This document shows, in pieces, positions 54,901-61,672 of a stretch of 64,000 nt of DNA (position 1 is the first letter of the stretch; each line of letters starts with the position of its first letter). The stretch comes from Elephas maximus indicus. Taxonomy: Eukaryota > Chordata > Mammalia > Proboscidea > Elephantidae. Position numbers and translations under genes: made by a program. The stretch lies in assembly GCF_024166365.1 (NCBI RefSeq), contig NC_064819.1, positions 111,520,293 to 111,584,292 of the forward strand, written 5' to 3'. The notes under the pieces are model-generated. The model saw only the letters and a program-made list of their open reading frames with translations. It made no database searches and had not been told where the DNA came from.

Positions 54901-57101
54901 GAAGCCAGCTCAGCCATGGTCTTGAATCTCCTATTCTTTAACAATCTACCAGGACTCATCATAAAGGAAGATGCTTGTCAGGCTAAATGGCCACTCTCTA
55001 GATGACACAGTTTCTGTGGTCAGAATTTATAAATGTCTCTTTCTATTTTTCTTCAGCTTATTTTAATAGCAGCATTGAAGATGAGTGGTATACTATTAAT
55101 ACACATTTATGGTGGCATGTATTTGTCAGATGTTCTTGATATTCAGTCCCAGGTTTGAAGATGAATTATATACAGGCTAGAAAAAAATTATATGCTCTTG
55201 TGTGGTGTAGTTGTTAAGTGCTATGGCTGCTAACCAAAAGGTCAGCACTTTGAATCCACCAGGTGCTCCTTGGAAACTCTATGGGGCAGTTCTACTCTGT
55301 CCTTATAGAGTCACTATGTGTCAGAATCGACTCCACAGCAATGGGTTTTGGGTATGGCTTTGGAGCCCTGGCAGCACAGTGGTTAAGAGCTTAGCTGCTA
55401 ACTGAAAAGGTCGGCAGCTCGAATCTACCAACTGCTCCTTGGAAACCCTGTGGGGCAGTTCTACTCTGTCCTATGGGGTTGTTATGAGTCAGAATTGACT
55501 CAACAGCAACAGGTTTGGTTTTTGGGTTGTATGGCTTTATGTCCTCCATTAGCAAATATGATATCTCTAGCCCATATTTTATGTCTATCCATTTAATTAA
55601 AAGATTATAAAGAATTGTGTCTTATTTTGATCTTTTGTTAAAGTTTTTCAATATTTTTGAAAAAAAAATTATGCATTCATTTTTGAAAACTTACAATGGA
55701 GAGGGCATTGGCTCAATGCTGGAAATGCATAGATGAATAAGAAGCAGTGTCTCTGTCCTCAAGTTTCTGTAGTCAGCTTCCCAATTAATTTTAAATATGA
55801 GGGGATAGAAAACATGCTTTAAGTTCCTCACCCTGTGCCAAGAAAAAGTGAATGATACAAATGCCTCCTAGGTGGTAATTTGTTCATCATATAAAAAGCA
55901 ATGGGAAAAAATGAACTTAATTTCAACTAGACTGCAAGCTCCTTGAACTTGACTGCAAGCACTCTGTCTTAGTTACCTTAGCTTCCTGATAAATACTAGT
56001 GAATCAATAGACCTGTGAGATATTATTCCATTTCATATGCAAATGTAGATATAAGATATAGTCCTTCTCCTACTAATGCCTTCACTTCCTCAACTACAAA
56101 GTAGGGCAGAACTTATCTGTCAGTCACTGAGTTATGAAAGCACTTCTGTAAATGCTATGCTAAGGAGTCACCCATAGAGCCTGAATGACTGGATCCAGAG
56201 CCACCACATCTATCCAGGTGCACAGATAGTGTGATGCCATTCAGAGGCCACCTACACAGCTCTCATTAGGAGACCAGATAAGGACATGACCCTCTGAGAT
56301 TAGCAGGAATTCACAAAGCTCCAGAAGCACTCTCCTAGCAATCAGTCCTGTCTAGAGATGGCTATCCAGCTCTGGCCACTCTTCCTAGGCTTGCCTAAGC
56401 CTTCACCTATCTCTTCTCCTTCCCTCCCAGCACAAAGTAAAAAAGAGCAAGTGAGGAAGGTCAGTTGTCATCAGGAGCTTCTTGGTACCTATTTGTCCCT
56501 ACTCCTCTCTGTTATTACGGAGAAAACATTGCTTCCCTCTGGATCCCAAGACCCTAAATTGCCATCTTCTCACACCATCCCCACTACTAACAAGGACCAT
56601 GCCTGTTGATCAAGATACCTGCCTCTTCCTCACCTTTGTGGAAGCAGGTTTTGAGGTTGCCTCTCAGTGAATTGCAGAGTTTGTGCTACTGGGCTCAAGT
56701 GGGAGTGACTAGGGCACAGTTTTCGACAGTGATTGTAAGCTGAGATTCCAGTTTGTCTTAAAACATCTTACCCTGGTTCTATCCTTCAGTCATGATACTG
56801 AAGAAGAGAGGCACTGCTTTGCTTCCAGCTGGAACTACAAGAAAGTGAGACTCTCGCTCATACCCCAGGAGAACAGAGTGTCTCCATGAGCATTCTTCTT
56901 AACAAGACTTGCTTTAGGGGTTCTACATGCAACTTATCTGGGGCCATCTGTCAACATGTTAGTTGCTCAAGTCCTTGAACAAATACAGTTCTTACCTGAT
57001 GATTTCATCTGGGCAGCAGGATGTAGGTCTTGCCAGCCAAAACGAACCAGTGTGAGGCAGCTGCAGAGGCAGAAAAGTGCATGCAATTTGGACAGCACCA
57101 T
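33791..57101 (-). CDS. PLA2G7: Platelet-activating factor acetylhydrolase, plasma (Lp-PLA2), 11 coding exons
   Basis: Coding exons in transcript order: 57101-56996, 51107-50986, 50521-50377, 43070-42977, 40872-40804, 40174-40048, 39145-39032, 37895-37804, 36165-35995, 34721-34573 and 33924-33791. All borders are GT/AG with consistent phases, giving 1323 nt (440 aa plus stop) against 441 aa in human. It hydrolyses the sn-2 acetyl or oxidised short acyl chain of PAF and oxidised phospholipids and is secreted to plasma. Visible: a hydrophobic signal peptide (about 1-21), the lipase motif GHSFGG with Ser273, Asp296 in ALDAW, and His351 in SVHQNF; these numbers match human. The N423-I-T sequon is kept. 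Oddities: Ser-Ile at 114-115 where human has Trp-Leu, Asp348 where human has Gly, Ser407 for Cys, extra Cys426. Convergent with TDRD6. Confidence 0.97.
34187..34410 (-). mobile_element. AfroSINE
   Basis: - strand copy with an internal A-run at 34253-34271 and the long-type middle ('ataatctttgtggaagcaga'). The head ends 'cgccacctggactcctt'. Confidence 0.87.
34573..34721 (-). CDS. PLA2G7: PLA2G7 coding exon 10 (catalytic His)
   Basis: 149 nt, covering residues 347-397. It contains His351 (34711-34709) in D-S-V-H-Q-N-F and the conserved '[17 protein letters not shown]' stretch. Confidence 0.95.
34742..35994. other. PLA2G7 intron, no recognised feature
   Basis: AT-rich intron. No well-preserved repeat or RNA gene recognised. 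Confidence 0.5.
35995..36165 (-). CDS. PLA2G7: PLA2G7 coding exon 9 (catalytic Asp)
   Basis: 171 nt, residues 290-347. Contains Asp296 (36149-36147) in C-G-I-A-L-D-A-W and the strongly conserved '[18 protein letters not shown]'. Confidence 0.95.
36400..36598 (-). mobile_element. AfroSINE
   Basis: Long-type - strand copy ('cgctattgagtcagttctga', 'ggctgtaatctttacagaag', head near 36590). Confidence 0.9.
36599..37298. other. PLA2G7 intron, no recognised feature
   Basis: AT-rich intronic sequence with short A-runs. No gene or clear repeat seen. Confidence 0.45.
37299..37445 (-). mobile_element. AfroSINE
   Basis: - strand copy, 'cccagtgctgtcaagtcgat' to 'ttaaccactatgccac', with the very 5' end of the head missing. 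Confidence 0.92.
37804..37895 (-). CDS. PLA2G7: PLA2G7 coding exon 8 (catalytic Ser)
   Basis: 92 nt, residues 260-290. Encodes the nucleophile elbow G-H-S-F-G-G; Ser273 codon at 37856-37854. Confidence 0.97.
38190..38500. repeat. Ancient interspersed repeat-like sequence
   Basis: The stretch 'gagtatttgttgagcccctg' followed by 'gctcatcatctattaaggaa' has the look of an old mammalian repeat. Family not assigned. Confidence 0.35.
39032..39145 (-). CDS. PLA2G7: PLA2G7 coding exon 7
   Basis: 114 nt, residues 222-259, phase 0 both ends ('[12 protein letters not shown]' to 'DVKQLK'). Confidence 0.95.
39290..39500 (+). mobile_element. MIR SINE
   Basis: Typical MIR order: 'aatcctggctctgttgctta', 'cctctctgagcttccattta', 'ggattaaatgtgataacata' and 'gcttggcac'. 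Confidence 0.8.
40048..40174 (-). CDS. PLA2G7: PLA2G7 coding exon 6
   Basis: 127 nt, residues 179-221. Contains the conserved '[14 protein letters not shown]' and one residue more than human in the charged '[13 protein letters not shown]' region, which restores the human numbering after the one-residue deficit of exon 1. Confidence 0.95.
40400..40610 (+). mobile_element. MIR SINE
   Basis: 'cacttgctagctgtgtaacc', 'ttcattttcctcctctttaa' and 'tgataatagtagttacctga' match the MIR layout. Confidence 0.72.
40804..40872 (-). CDS. PLA2G7: PLA2G7 coding exon 5
   Basis: 69 nt, residues 156-179 ('[20 protein letters not shown]'). Part of the alpha/beta-hydrolase core. Confidence 0.95.
41005..41235. mobile_element. 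MER20-like hAT DNA transposon
   Basis: 'gatatttggcaatgtctgga' and 'aggacaactccccacaacaa' match the MER20 nonautonomous hAT family. The termini are diverged. Confidence 0.75.
41243..41400 (+). mobile_element. MIR SINE fragment
   Basis: 'gggttttattcttacctctg' to 'gggtagttgtaaggtttgat' follows the MIR pattern, diverged. Confidence 0.55.
41405..41640 (+). mobile_element. MIR SINE
   Basis: 'ttgaatcctggacccaccac', 'tactagctgtgtaccttggg' and 'acctcatgggattaccaaag' in MIR order. Confidence 0.72.
41858..42098. mobile_element. hAT-Charlie-type MITE
   Basis: The block 'tttctgtaaagggccac' to 'aataaaacttaatttacaga' and 'ttggccctagggctgtaatt' is a known mammalian hAT nonautonomous type. Flanks 'tctagaat' (41858) and 'tctagtat' (42091) agree at 7 of 8 bases, the target-duplication length expected for hAT. 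Confidence 0.75.
42300..42690 (+). repeat. Possible LTR-like block
   Basis: A region with few features until an AATAAA at about 42630, followed by a U5-like end ('tagtgtctgctactcggaag'). This is LTR-like but no family is recognised. The open frame on the - strand has no recognisable protein family. Confidence 0.3.
42977..43070 (-). CDS. PLA2G7: PLA2G7 coding exon 4
   Basis: 94 nt, residues 125-156. Encodes '[14 protein letters not shown]', the oxyanion-hole strand-turn of the hydrolase fold. Confidence 0.95.
45417..45585 (+). mobile_element. AfroSINE nested in L1 3' UTR
   Basis: + strand copy ('taacatagtggttaagcact', B-box-like 'gtttgaatcc', tail 'ggaatcaactcaaaggcaat'). Confidence 0.9.
45672..46195 (-). 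mobile_element. Solo MaLR-type LTR nested in L1 3' UTR
   Basis: Starts TGTC, contains 'gctgctataacagaaatacc' and ends 'caatccacaaca'. It is the reverse complement of the LTR at 49493-50180. Near-matching 5-bp flanks (cctac/cctgc). Confidence 0.82.
46440..46508 (+). mobile_element. AfroSINE 3' fragment
   Basis: Tail only: 'tcacatggggtcgctatgag' to 'agcaacgggtttggtttgg'. Confidence 0.8.
46599..47308 (-). mobile_element. Tandem array of four AfroSINEs
   Basis: Four - strand copies: 46599-46775, 46784-46951, 46960-47126 and 47135-47300. Each is followed by the same octamer 'taagacca' (46776, 46952, 47127, 47301), giving a 174-176-bp period. Units three and four share a 'gttgttgttat(t/c)gttag' tail and are the most alike. 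Confidence 0.9.
47510..48110 (-). mobile_element. MaLR-type LTR with nested AfroSINE
   Basis: Same layout as the LTRs at 27597 and 30119: 'accagaaataccacaaatga', 'cagaaatttattttcttaca', and at the far end 'ggttaggattgcaacacatg' and 'gacacaattcaatctata'. The AfroSINE at 47751-47952 interrupts it. Confidence 0.8.
47751..47952 (-). mobile_element. AfroSINE nested in MaLR LTR
   Basis: Long-type - strand copy from 'ttgctgtgtgccattgaatg' to 'gcaccaccaggatgg'. Confidence 0.88.
48135..48360 (+). mobile_element. MIR SINE
   Basis: 'ctctgccacctactagctac', 'gaggctcagatccctcttct' and 'gtaaaatggagaagatgata' are diagnostic MIR segments. Confidence 0.8.
48512..48685 (-). mobile_element. AfroSINE
   Basis: - strand copy beginning with a (GTT)n tail, 'gccatcgagttgattctgac', to 'gccaccagggctcc'. 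Confidence 0.92.
48686..48890 (-). mobile_element. AfroSINE, long type
   Basis: Directly adjoins the previous copy. Has the extended middle ('ttaatctttatggaagcaga') and head ending 'gcaccaccaggattcctc'. Confidence 0.9.
48891..49266. other. PLA2G7 intron, no recognised feature
   Basis: AT-rich intron, no gene or clear repeat. Confidence 0.45.
49267..49492. repeat. Polypyrimidine (CCTT/CCCT) microsatellite, left part
   Basis: About 225 bases of almost pure C/T on the + strand in imperfect tcct/ccct units. The open frames rich in Pro/Ser or Gly/Arg here are artefacts. A similar C/T tract resumes right after the LTR at 50181-50236. Confidence 0.92.
49493..50180 (+). mobile_element. MaLR-type solo LTR with nested AfroSINE
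   Basis: Begins TGTCGTGGATTG, contains 'gaggcaggattagaggcagt' and a polyadenylation-like 'gagaataaatttctt', and ends 'aactaagata'. Reverse complement of the LTR at 45672-46195. AfroSINE at 49620-49784. Confidence 0.83.
49620..49784 (+). mobile_element. AfroSINE nested in MaLR LTR
   Basis: + strand copy with a perfect 10-bp duplication 'tatgatgtta' (49610-49619 and 49785-49794). Confidence 0.93.
50181..50236. repeat. Polypyrimidine microsatellite, right part
   Basis: C/T-rich tract continuing the microsatellite interrupted by the LTR. Confidence 0.8.
50377..50521 (-). CDS. PLA2G7: PLA2G7 coding exon 3
   Basis: 145 nt, residues 77-125. Conserved '[14 protein letters not shown]' followed by G-T-H-S-I-M-A, where the human protein has Trp115-Leu116 in the corresponding place. 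Confidence 0.95.
50986..51107 (-). CDS. PLA2G7: PLA2G7 coding exon 2
   Basis: 122 nt, residues 36-76, containing '[20 protein letters not shown]'. Confidence 0.95.
51108..52034. other. PLA2G7 intron, no firm feature
   Basis: A run at 51265-51290 looks like an old interspersed repeat. Otherwise nothing is recognised. Open frames on the + strand lack any family signature. Confidence 0.4.
52035..52206 (-). mobile_element. AfroSINE, diverged
   Basis: 'agaactgctccatagggttt', 'cagaagcagattgccaggcc' and 'caccaaccagggactcct' mark a - strand copy with a damaged tail. Confidence 0.82.
52240..53310 (+). mobile_element. L2 LINE 3' part, split by an LTR
   Basis: Left part (52240-52524) matches the L2 non-coding-like region ('gaccctccgtgatctggagg', 'gccttctctgacccctcata'). 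Right part (53076-53310) has the L2 3' end ('tctggcacagagtaggtgct', 'caaaaaatatttgtgaa'). The LTR at 52525-53075 interrupts it. Confidence 0.75.
52525..53075 (+). mobile_element. Solo ERVL-type (MLT2-like) LTR
   Basis: 551 bp, begins TGTGTTGG and ends AAGACA. The antisense copy at 60290-61089 shares 'tgtgtcaacttggctgggcc' and 'accagtaaagc'. Flanks cagag/cagaa resemble a 5-bp duplication. Confidence 0.8.
53311..53767. other. PLA2G7 intron, no recognised feature
   Basis: Pyrimidine-rich intronic DNA. No gene or confident repeat. Confidence 0.4.
53768..53905. mobile_element. MER5-like hAT remnant
   Basis: 'ctcaaactggggtctgtgga', 'ggcatcacctggcagctgga' and 'tctactgaatcagaaaagat' are typical of MER5-like hAT MITEs. 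Confidence 0.65.
53990..54375 (+). mobile_element. MIR SINE split by an AfroSINE
   Basis: Left half 'ttgaattccagatgtgcctc', right half 'gctgtgaggatgaagtgata', with an AfroSINE between. Confidence 0.65.
54106..54275 (+). mobile_element. AfroSINE nested in MIR
   Basis: + strand copy from 'aaaccccagtggagtagtag' to 'gatggcagcagatttggg', followed by a T-run. Confidence 0.92.
54376..55195. other. PLA2G7 intron, no recognised feature
   Basis: No gene or confident repeat recognised. Confidence 0.4.
55196..55350 (+). mobile_element. AfroSINE
   Basis: + strand copy with slightly shortened head ('gtggtgtagttgttaagtgc') and tail 'cagaatcgactccacagcaa'. Confidence 0.92.
55362..55530 (+). mobile_element. 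AfroSINE
   Basis: Second + strand copy 12 bases after the previous one ('ggagccctggcagcacagtg' to 'caacagcaacaggtttgg'). Confidence 0.93.
55531..56995. other. PLA2G7 intron, no recognised feature
   Basis: Nothing assigned. Short open frames at 56358-56670 look like chance. Confidence 0.45.
56996..57101 (-). CDS. PLA2G7: PLA2G7 first coding exon (signal peptide)
   Basis: Start ATG at 57101-57099, coding 106 nt (residues 1-35). The hydrophobic stretch '[14 protein letters not shown]' is a signal peptide core. The exon probably begins at 57109 after acceptor 'tttctcag'. One residue shorter than human here. Confidence 0.95.
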
Positions 57102-57109
57102 CTTGGGGG

Positions 57110-57907
57110 CTGAGAAACGGTTTCAGCTTAATGTTCTTCCAAGCAGATAATTCAAAGAAAAAACAATGCAATAAAGAAGACTTCTATAAGCTGACAGACT
57201 CAGTGAGAATGAAACACTAGTAACATGACTTTATGTATTATAAAGGAAGAAGACATCTGGAAAATATGGGGCATGCATTTTCTGGGCTGGGTTTTAGATA
57301 GGTACAACGGTGGGTAAATCATTAGTAATGCTGGATTGTAGAGCACAGAAATAACACTGACTTTTTTTTTTTAGGCAGTTGTATGAGGCTTTTGGTCACT
57401 AGTTTGCTAATTTTGTGGCAGTCTAGTTTGGTTATAAAGAAGTGCATCAAAATATAATAATAATTAACAATAATATATTATAATCATGATAATATCCATA
57501 GGCATCACGTCTGGCATATAGTAAACGCTAAAAAGTTTTCATTATAATTACAAAGTGATTGATTACATTGCTGCTGTCGCTGCTGCTGCTCTTGTTGATG
57601 ACAATGACAGTTATATTTTTGTTAATCTCTATAATCTTAATTTAAAAAATAAATTAATAAGTGGATGAATGAAGCATGAGATTACTCCTTGTAATAAATT
57701 ATATTACAATTGGGCTCTATGCTAACATCTTGTTAATGAAAATGACTATCTCGTATTTTGTATTACTTTCCCCTTTAAAATGTCTCCCTCCAATTTTTTG
57801 AGGTGATGGAAAGTTTCCAAGCCACTGCCATCTCTAACCTGTATTATGGCAATAACCTCCAATTTGTGTCCCTCCTTTTCCCCTTGCCCCTATAACCTAT
57901 TCCTAAC
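57110..57907. other. Upstream of PLA2G7 first coding exon (probable intron 1)
   Basis: AT-rich, with a small CTG-like run near 57572. No promoter or non-coding first exon could be recognised. Confidence 0.4.
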
Positions 57908-58262
57908 ACAGTGGCGTGTAGGCATTAGTGATTCGGTGGTAGAATTCTTGCCCTCCATGCAGGAGGCCTGGGTTCGACTCCTGCACTTTATGCCCATTGC
58001 ACTTTATGCCCAGCTACCACCTCTCTGCCAGTAGAGGCTTTCATGTTGCTATGATGTTGAACAAGTTTCAGCAGAGCTTCTAGACTAAGACAGACTAGGA
58101 AGAAAGGCCTGGTGATCTACTTCCAAAATCAGCAAATGAAAACTCTACGGATCACAATGGTGTGATCTGTAACTGATCATGGGGATGGCTCAGGATTGAA
58201 CAGCATTCGTTCCATTGTGCATGGGGTTGGGACGGCTCGATCACAGCTAACAACAATAAGAA
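57908..58262 (+). mobile_element. SINE with tRNA-Gly-like head and RTE-derived body
   Basis: Residues 57922-57990 resemble tRNA-Gly, with an A-box-like 'tagtgattcggtgg' and B-box 'ggttcgactcc'. Next come RTE 5' UTR-like sequence ('cttctagactaagacagact', 'aggaagaaaggcctgg') and a diverged RTE 3' tail ending 'cagctaacaacaataag'. This head differs from the standard AfroSINE head ('gtagtggttaag'). Confidence 0.8.
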
Positions 58263-58401
58263 AGAATAAAGGAAGAGAAGCAAATTTTAGCACCTCCATT
58301 TTTCATTTTAGGGGATGAAGATCACTGAAATACAGAAAGGCTATGCAACCTGCCTGAGGTCACATAGAGAACCTTCGGCAGGGCAGGTCTTCCTCCTTTT
58401 A

Positions 58402-58607
58402 CTCCAAGTGTACCAAAACAACCAAACAAACAAACAAAAAAAAAAACCTGTTGCCATCAAGTCGATTTCAACTCATAGCAACCCCATAGGACAGAGTAGA
58501 ACTGCCCCATAGGGTTTCTAAGGAGCAGCTGGTGGATTTGATCTGTAGACCTTTTGGTCAGCAGCCACGCTCTTAACCACTGTGCCACCAGGGCTCCTCT
58601 CCAAGTG
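58402..58607 (-). mobile_element. AfroSINE with 9-bp target-site duplication
   Basis: Copy at 58411-58598 between 'ctccaagtg' repeats (58402-58410 and 58599-58607). The tail side carries an A-rich (caaa)n tract. Confidence 0.93.
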
Positions 58608-59095
58608 ATAGAAGGACCCAAATGGAATCCTGCTCTTCTCTTCACCTTCCCAGTGCCACAAAATACATAGTCCTCCACCACTATCTCTGCCTGGCGTGTT
58701 CTGTGGGATGGAAGTATATGTTAAGACTATTCTCAGATTACTGGCAAGACAGCCATGTCCCAAGAAGGGGGCAACCCTGACTGAAGGTTCCCTGCAGTCA
58801 GGAAAAGAGGTCTTCTCTGGACTGACTCCTCATGGATTCCAAAAGAGAAGGCATGTTCCCCTGTGGGTACAGTCAGGCTGCGAGGCACTACAAGCATCGC
58901 AGCCTCCCTCTGCTCTCGCAGCATTCTGTGCATGGCTCTATTCAAGCCACTTAGCTGACTCTCCTGCAATGATCTGTTTATAGAATGGCTTAGTCCAATA
59001 GCCAGTGTGCTCCTCAAGGGCAGAGACTGGTCTCCTGGAGGGAAAGGATTGGGCCCATTTGTCTTTGTATTCCTATTAGCAAGGACCCGGCAAAT
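58608..59095. other. No recognised feature
   Basis: Single-copy-looking DNA. Open frames on both strands have no family signature. Confidence 0.4.
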
Positions 59096-59303
59096 ACAAA
59101 CCAGTTACCCTCCTTAAGTCAGTTCTTACTCATGGTGACCCCATGTATGTCAGAGTAGGACTATGCTCCATAGGGTTTTCAATGTCTGATTTTTGGGAAG
59201 ATGATCATCGGGTTTTTCTTCTGAGGTGCCTCCGGGGGACTTGAACTTACAACCTTTCAGTTAGCAGCAGAGTGCCTTGCCCATTAGTACCACAAGAACC
59301 TTT
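59096..59303 (-). mobile_element. AfroSINE, diverged long type
   Basis: 'ttcttactcatggtgacccc', 'gactatgctccatagggttt' and 'gaacttacaacctttcagtt' in order. Confidence 0.85.
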
Positions 59304-59469
59304 GGCAAATAGCAAGCACTCAGTAAACATTTCTTGAGTGAGAATGTCAAGAATCCCTTCTTTTTGACGTGGGCCACAAGGTAGACCATAAACACATTCT
59401 CAGATGATCTCACACTAGGCTGTGACTTCTTGATACACTATAGTGATTGGCTGTTTCATCTCTAGCATC

Positions 59470-59640
59470 TACAGTCCAACTGCCTGAGTATGAAGCCCAG
59501 CCTTGACACTAGTAGTTGACCTCCTGCAAACTACTTAATCCTTCTTATTTCCTCACCTGTAAAACAGGGATGAGGATGAGAATACCAACCAGGGTTAAAT
59601 GATACATTAAATTATACATTTTGCATGTAGCAGTTAAATA
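59470..59640 (+). mobile_element. MIR SINE fragment
   Basis: 'cctcctgcaaactacttaat' and 'cctcacctgtaaaacaggga' followed by 'gggttaaatgatacatt' fit MIR. Confidence 0.65.
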
Positions 59641-59646
59641 CAAATA

Positions 59647-59853
59647 TTGTTGTGTGGCATCAAGTCGATATTCATTCATAGCAACAGAGTAGGACAGAGC
59701 AGAACTGCCCCACGGGGTTTCCTAGGCTGTATTCTTTATAGAAGCAGATCACCAGCTCTTTTCTCTTGCACAGCCACTGGTGGGTTCAAACCACTAACCA
59801 TTCAGTTAGCAGCTGAGCGCTTAACCATTGCACCACCAGGGCTCCTTATACTA
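59647..59853 (-). mobile_element. AfroSINE, long type
   Basis: 'gttgtgtggcatcaagtcga', 'tattctttatagaagcagat' and 'gcaccaccagggctcctta'. Confidence 0.9.
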
Positions 59854-60284
59854 ATATCGGCATACTCATTTTACATTCCTAGCACTGTACACTGTTACAG
59901 CTAAGTAGTTGTTGCTTAATAAATGTTAATTACATTAAAGCTAAGCCATAAATAATGACCTTGAGGTAGGAACAGGAAGACTTTTTCTTTGCTGACTAAA
60001 GTCACTCCTTAGTCATCATCCACTTGGTCCACTGATGGTACTGCTAAATAGATTTTACGGGTTTTGTTAATGGCTCCAGCTTCCCCTAAAACTGGAATTA
60101 ACATTTCTCCTGCAGTTCTTGGGAAATTTTGGGTTCACTGCCCTTCTTCACCTCCATAGGCTATTAGTGCCCTGGTAATGTCTGGGTACCTCCCTGTGGT
60201 CTACCACAATGATCTGCCTTGGTTAAAACTTAACTATCAAATGTTCTACACCCTCAATTCCTTGCTCTGGTTTTCAAGGTGTAA

Positions 60285-61094
60285 ACTCCTGTCTTAGGCT
60301 GGGTTCTCTACAGAAGCAAAACCAGTAAAGCGTATAAGTATATATAAAAACCAAAACCAAGCCCAGTGCCGTCAAGTCGATTCCGACTCCTAGCGACACT
60401 ATAGGACAGAGTAGAACTGCCGCATACAGTTTCCAAGCAGTGCCTGGTGGATTTGAACCGCCGACCCTTTGGTTAGCAGCTGTAGCACTTAACCACTACA
60501 CCACCAGGGTTTCCAAGTATATATAGAGAGGGATTTATATCAAGGAAACAGCTCACGCGATCGTAGAGGCTGGAACGTCTCAAGTCTGTGGATCAGGATA
60601 AGGCTTCTCCTGATTCACAAAGCCACAGGGGCTGGCAAACCCAAGATTGGCAGATTGGAGAGCAGGGATCTTGCTCATAGACTATGAAGGTTGATGAATT
60701 CCGAGACCAGCAGGCAAGACCGCAAGGCTTCTTCCGATTCACGTAGCTGCAGGGGCTGGCGAACCCAAGATTGGTAGGTAAGCTGCTAGTTCAAGTGCCA
60801 AGAACCAGAGGTCAGAGGAACAAGAGGCAGCTGCAGGCAGGATCCAGAACAAGCCAAAAGCCTTGATAAGGCGTGCAGGAAGCAAGCAGGCAGCAGAGGG
60901 CGGAAAGATGAAGGCTAAGGAGGCGGTGAGCTATCACAGGACCTGCCCTGCTGGTATCACTCAGCGGATTCCATCATGGGGGTGATTGCATATCAGATTT
61001 CAACAGGGAAGTGATCACAATCTTACACAACTGTCAAAACACTGAGAATCATGGCCCAGCCAAGTTGACACACAGTCTCAACCATCACAACTCC
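60285..61094 (-). mobile_element. Solo ERVL-type (MLT2-like) LTR with 5-bp duplication
   Basis: LTR 60290-61089 begins TGTCTTAGG and ends CATCACA, flanked by 'actcc' on both sides. Antisense relative of 52525-53075. An AfroSINE interrupts it at 60347-60514. Confidence 0.85.
60347..60514 (-). mobile_element. AfroSINE nested in the ERVL-type LTR
   Basis: - strand copy with perfect 11-bp duplication 'aagtatatata' (60336-60346 and 60515-60525). Well preserved, so probably among the younger copies. Confidence 0.94.
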
Positions 61095-61114
61095 CCAAGG
61101 TGAACAAGCTGCTA

Positions 61115-61672
61115 AGAGTTGCCATTGTTGTCAGCTGCCATTGAGTGGGCTCCGACTCATGGTGAATTTACGTATAACAGAATGAAATGTTGCCAGGTCC
61201 TGCACCATCTTCATGATCATTGGTATGCTTGAGTGATTGTTGCGACCACTGTGTATTTTTAGTGCCTTCCAACCTACAGGGCTTATCTTTCAGCACTTTG
61301 TGGGACTGTATTTTGTTGTGATCCCTAGGGTTTTCACTGGATAATTTTCACAAGTAGATGGCTAGGCCTTTCTTCCTAGTCTGACTTAGTCCGGAAGCTC
61401 TGCTATAACCTGTTCATCATGGGTAACCCTGCTAAACCAAAAAAAAAAAAAACCAAACCCAGTGCTGTCGAGTCGATTCCAACTCATAGCGACCCTATAG
61501 GACAGAGTAGAACTGTCGCATAGAGTTTCCAAGGATCGCCTGGAGGATCTGAACTGCCAACCTTTTGGTTAGCAGCTGTAGCACTTAACCACTATGCCAC
61601 CAGGGTTTTATGTGAAATACCAGTGGTACAGCTGCCAGCATCATGGCAACACAAAGGCACTGCAGTTCAACA
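61115..61672 (-). mobile_element. Nonautonomous RTE derivative (both ends, ORF deleted), with nested AfroSINE
   Basis: On the - strand, RTE 5' UTR sequence (61672 to about 61265, matching 4924-4660) passes straight into the RTE 3' end (about 61260-61115), skipping the entire ORF. An AfroSINE at 61437-61607 interrupts the 5' UTR part. Confidence 0.78.
61437..61607 (-). mobile_element. AfroSINE
   Basis: Well-preserved - strand copy from 'accaaacccagtgctgtcga' to 'ctatgccaccagggtttta'. Confidence 0.93.

Noticed and set aside
57922-57990. tRNA-Gly gene
   Set aside because: The tRNA-like part lacks a proper acceptor pairing and runs directly into RTE-derived SINE sequence, so it is a SINE promoter head rather than a functional tRNA.
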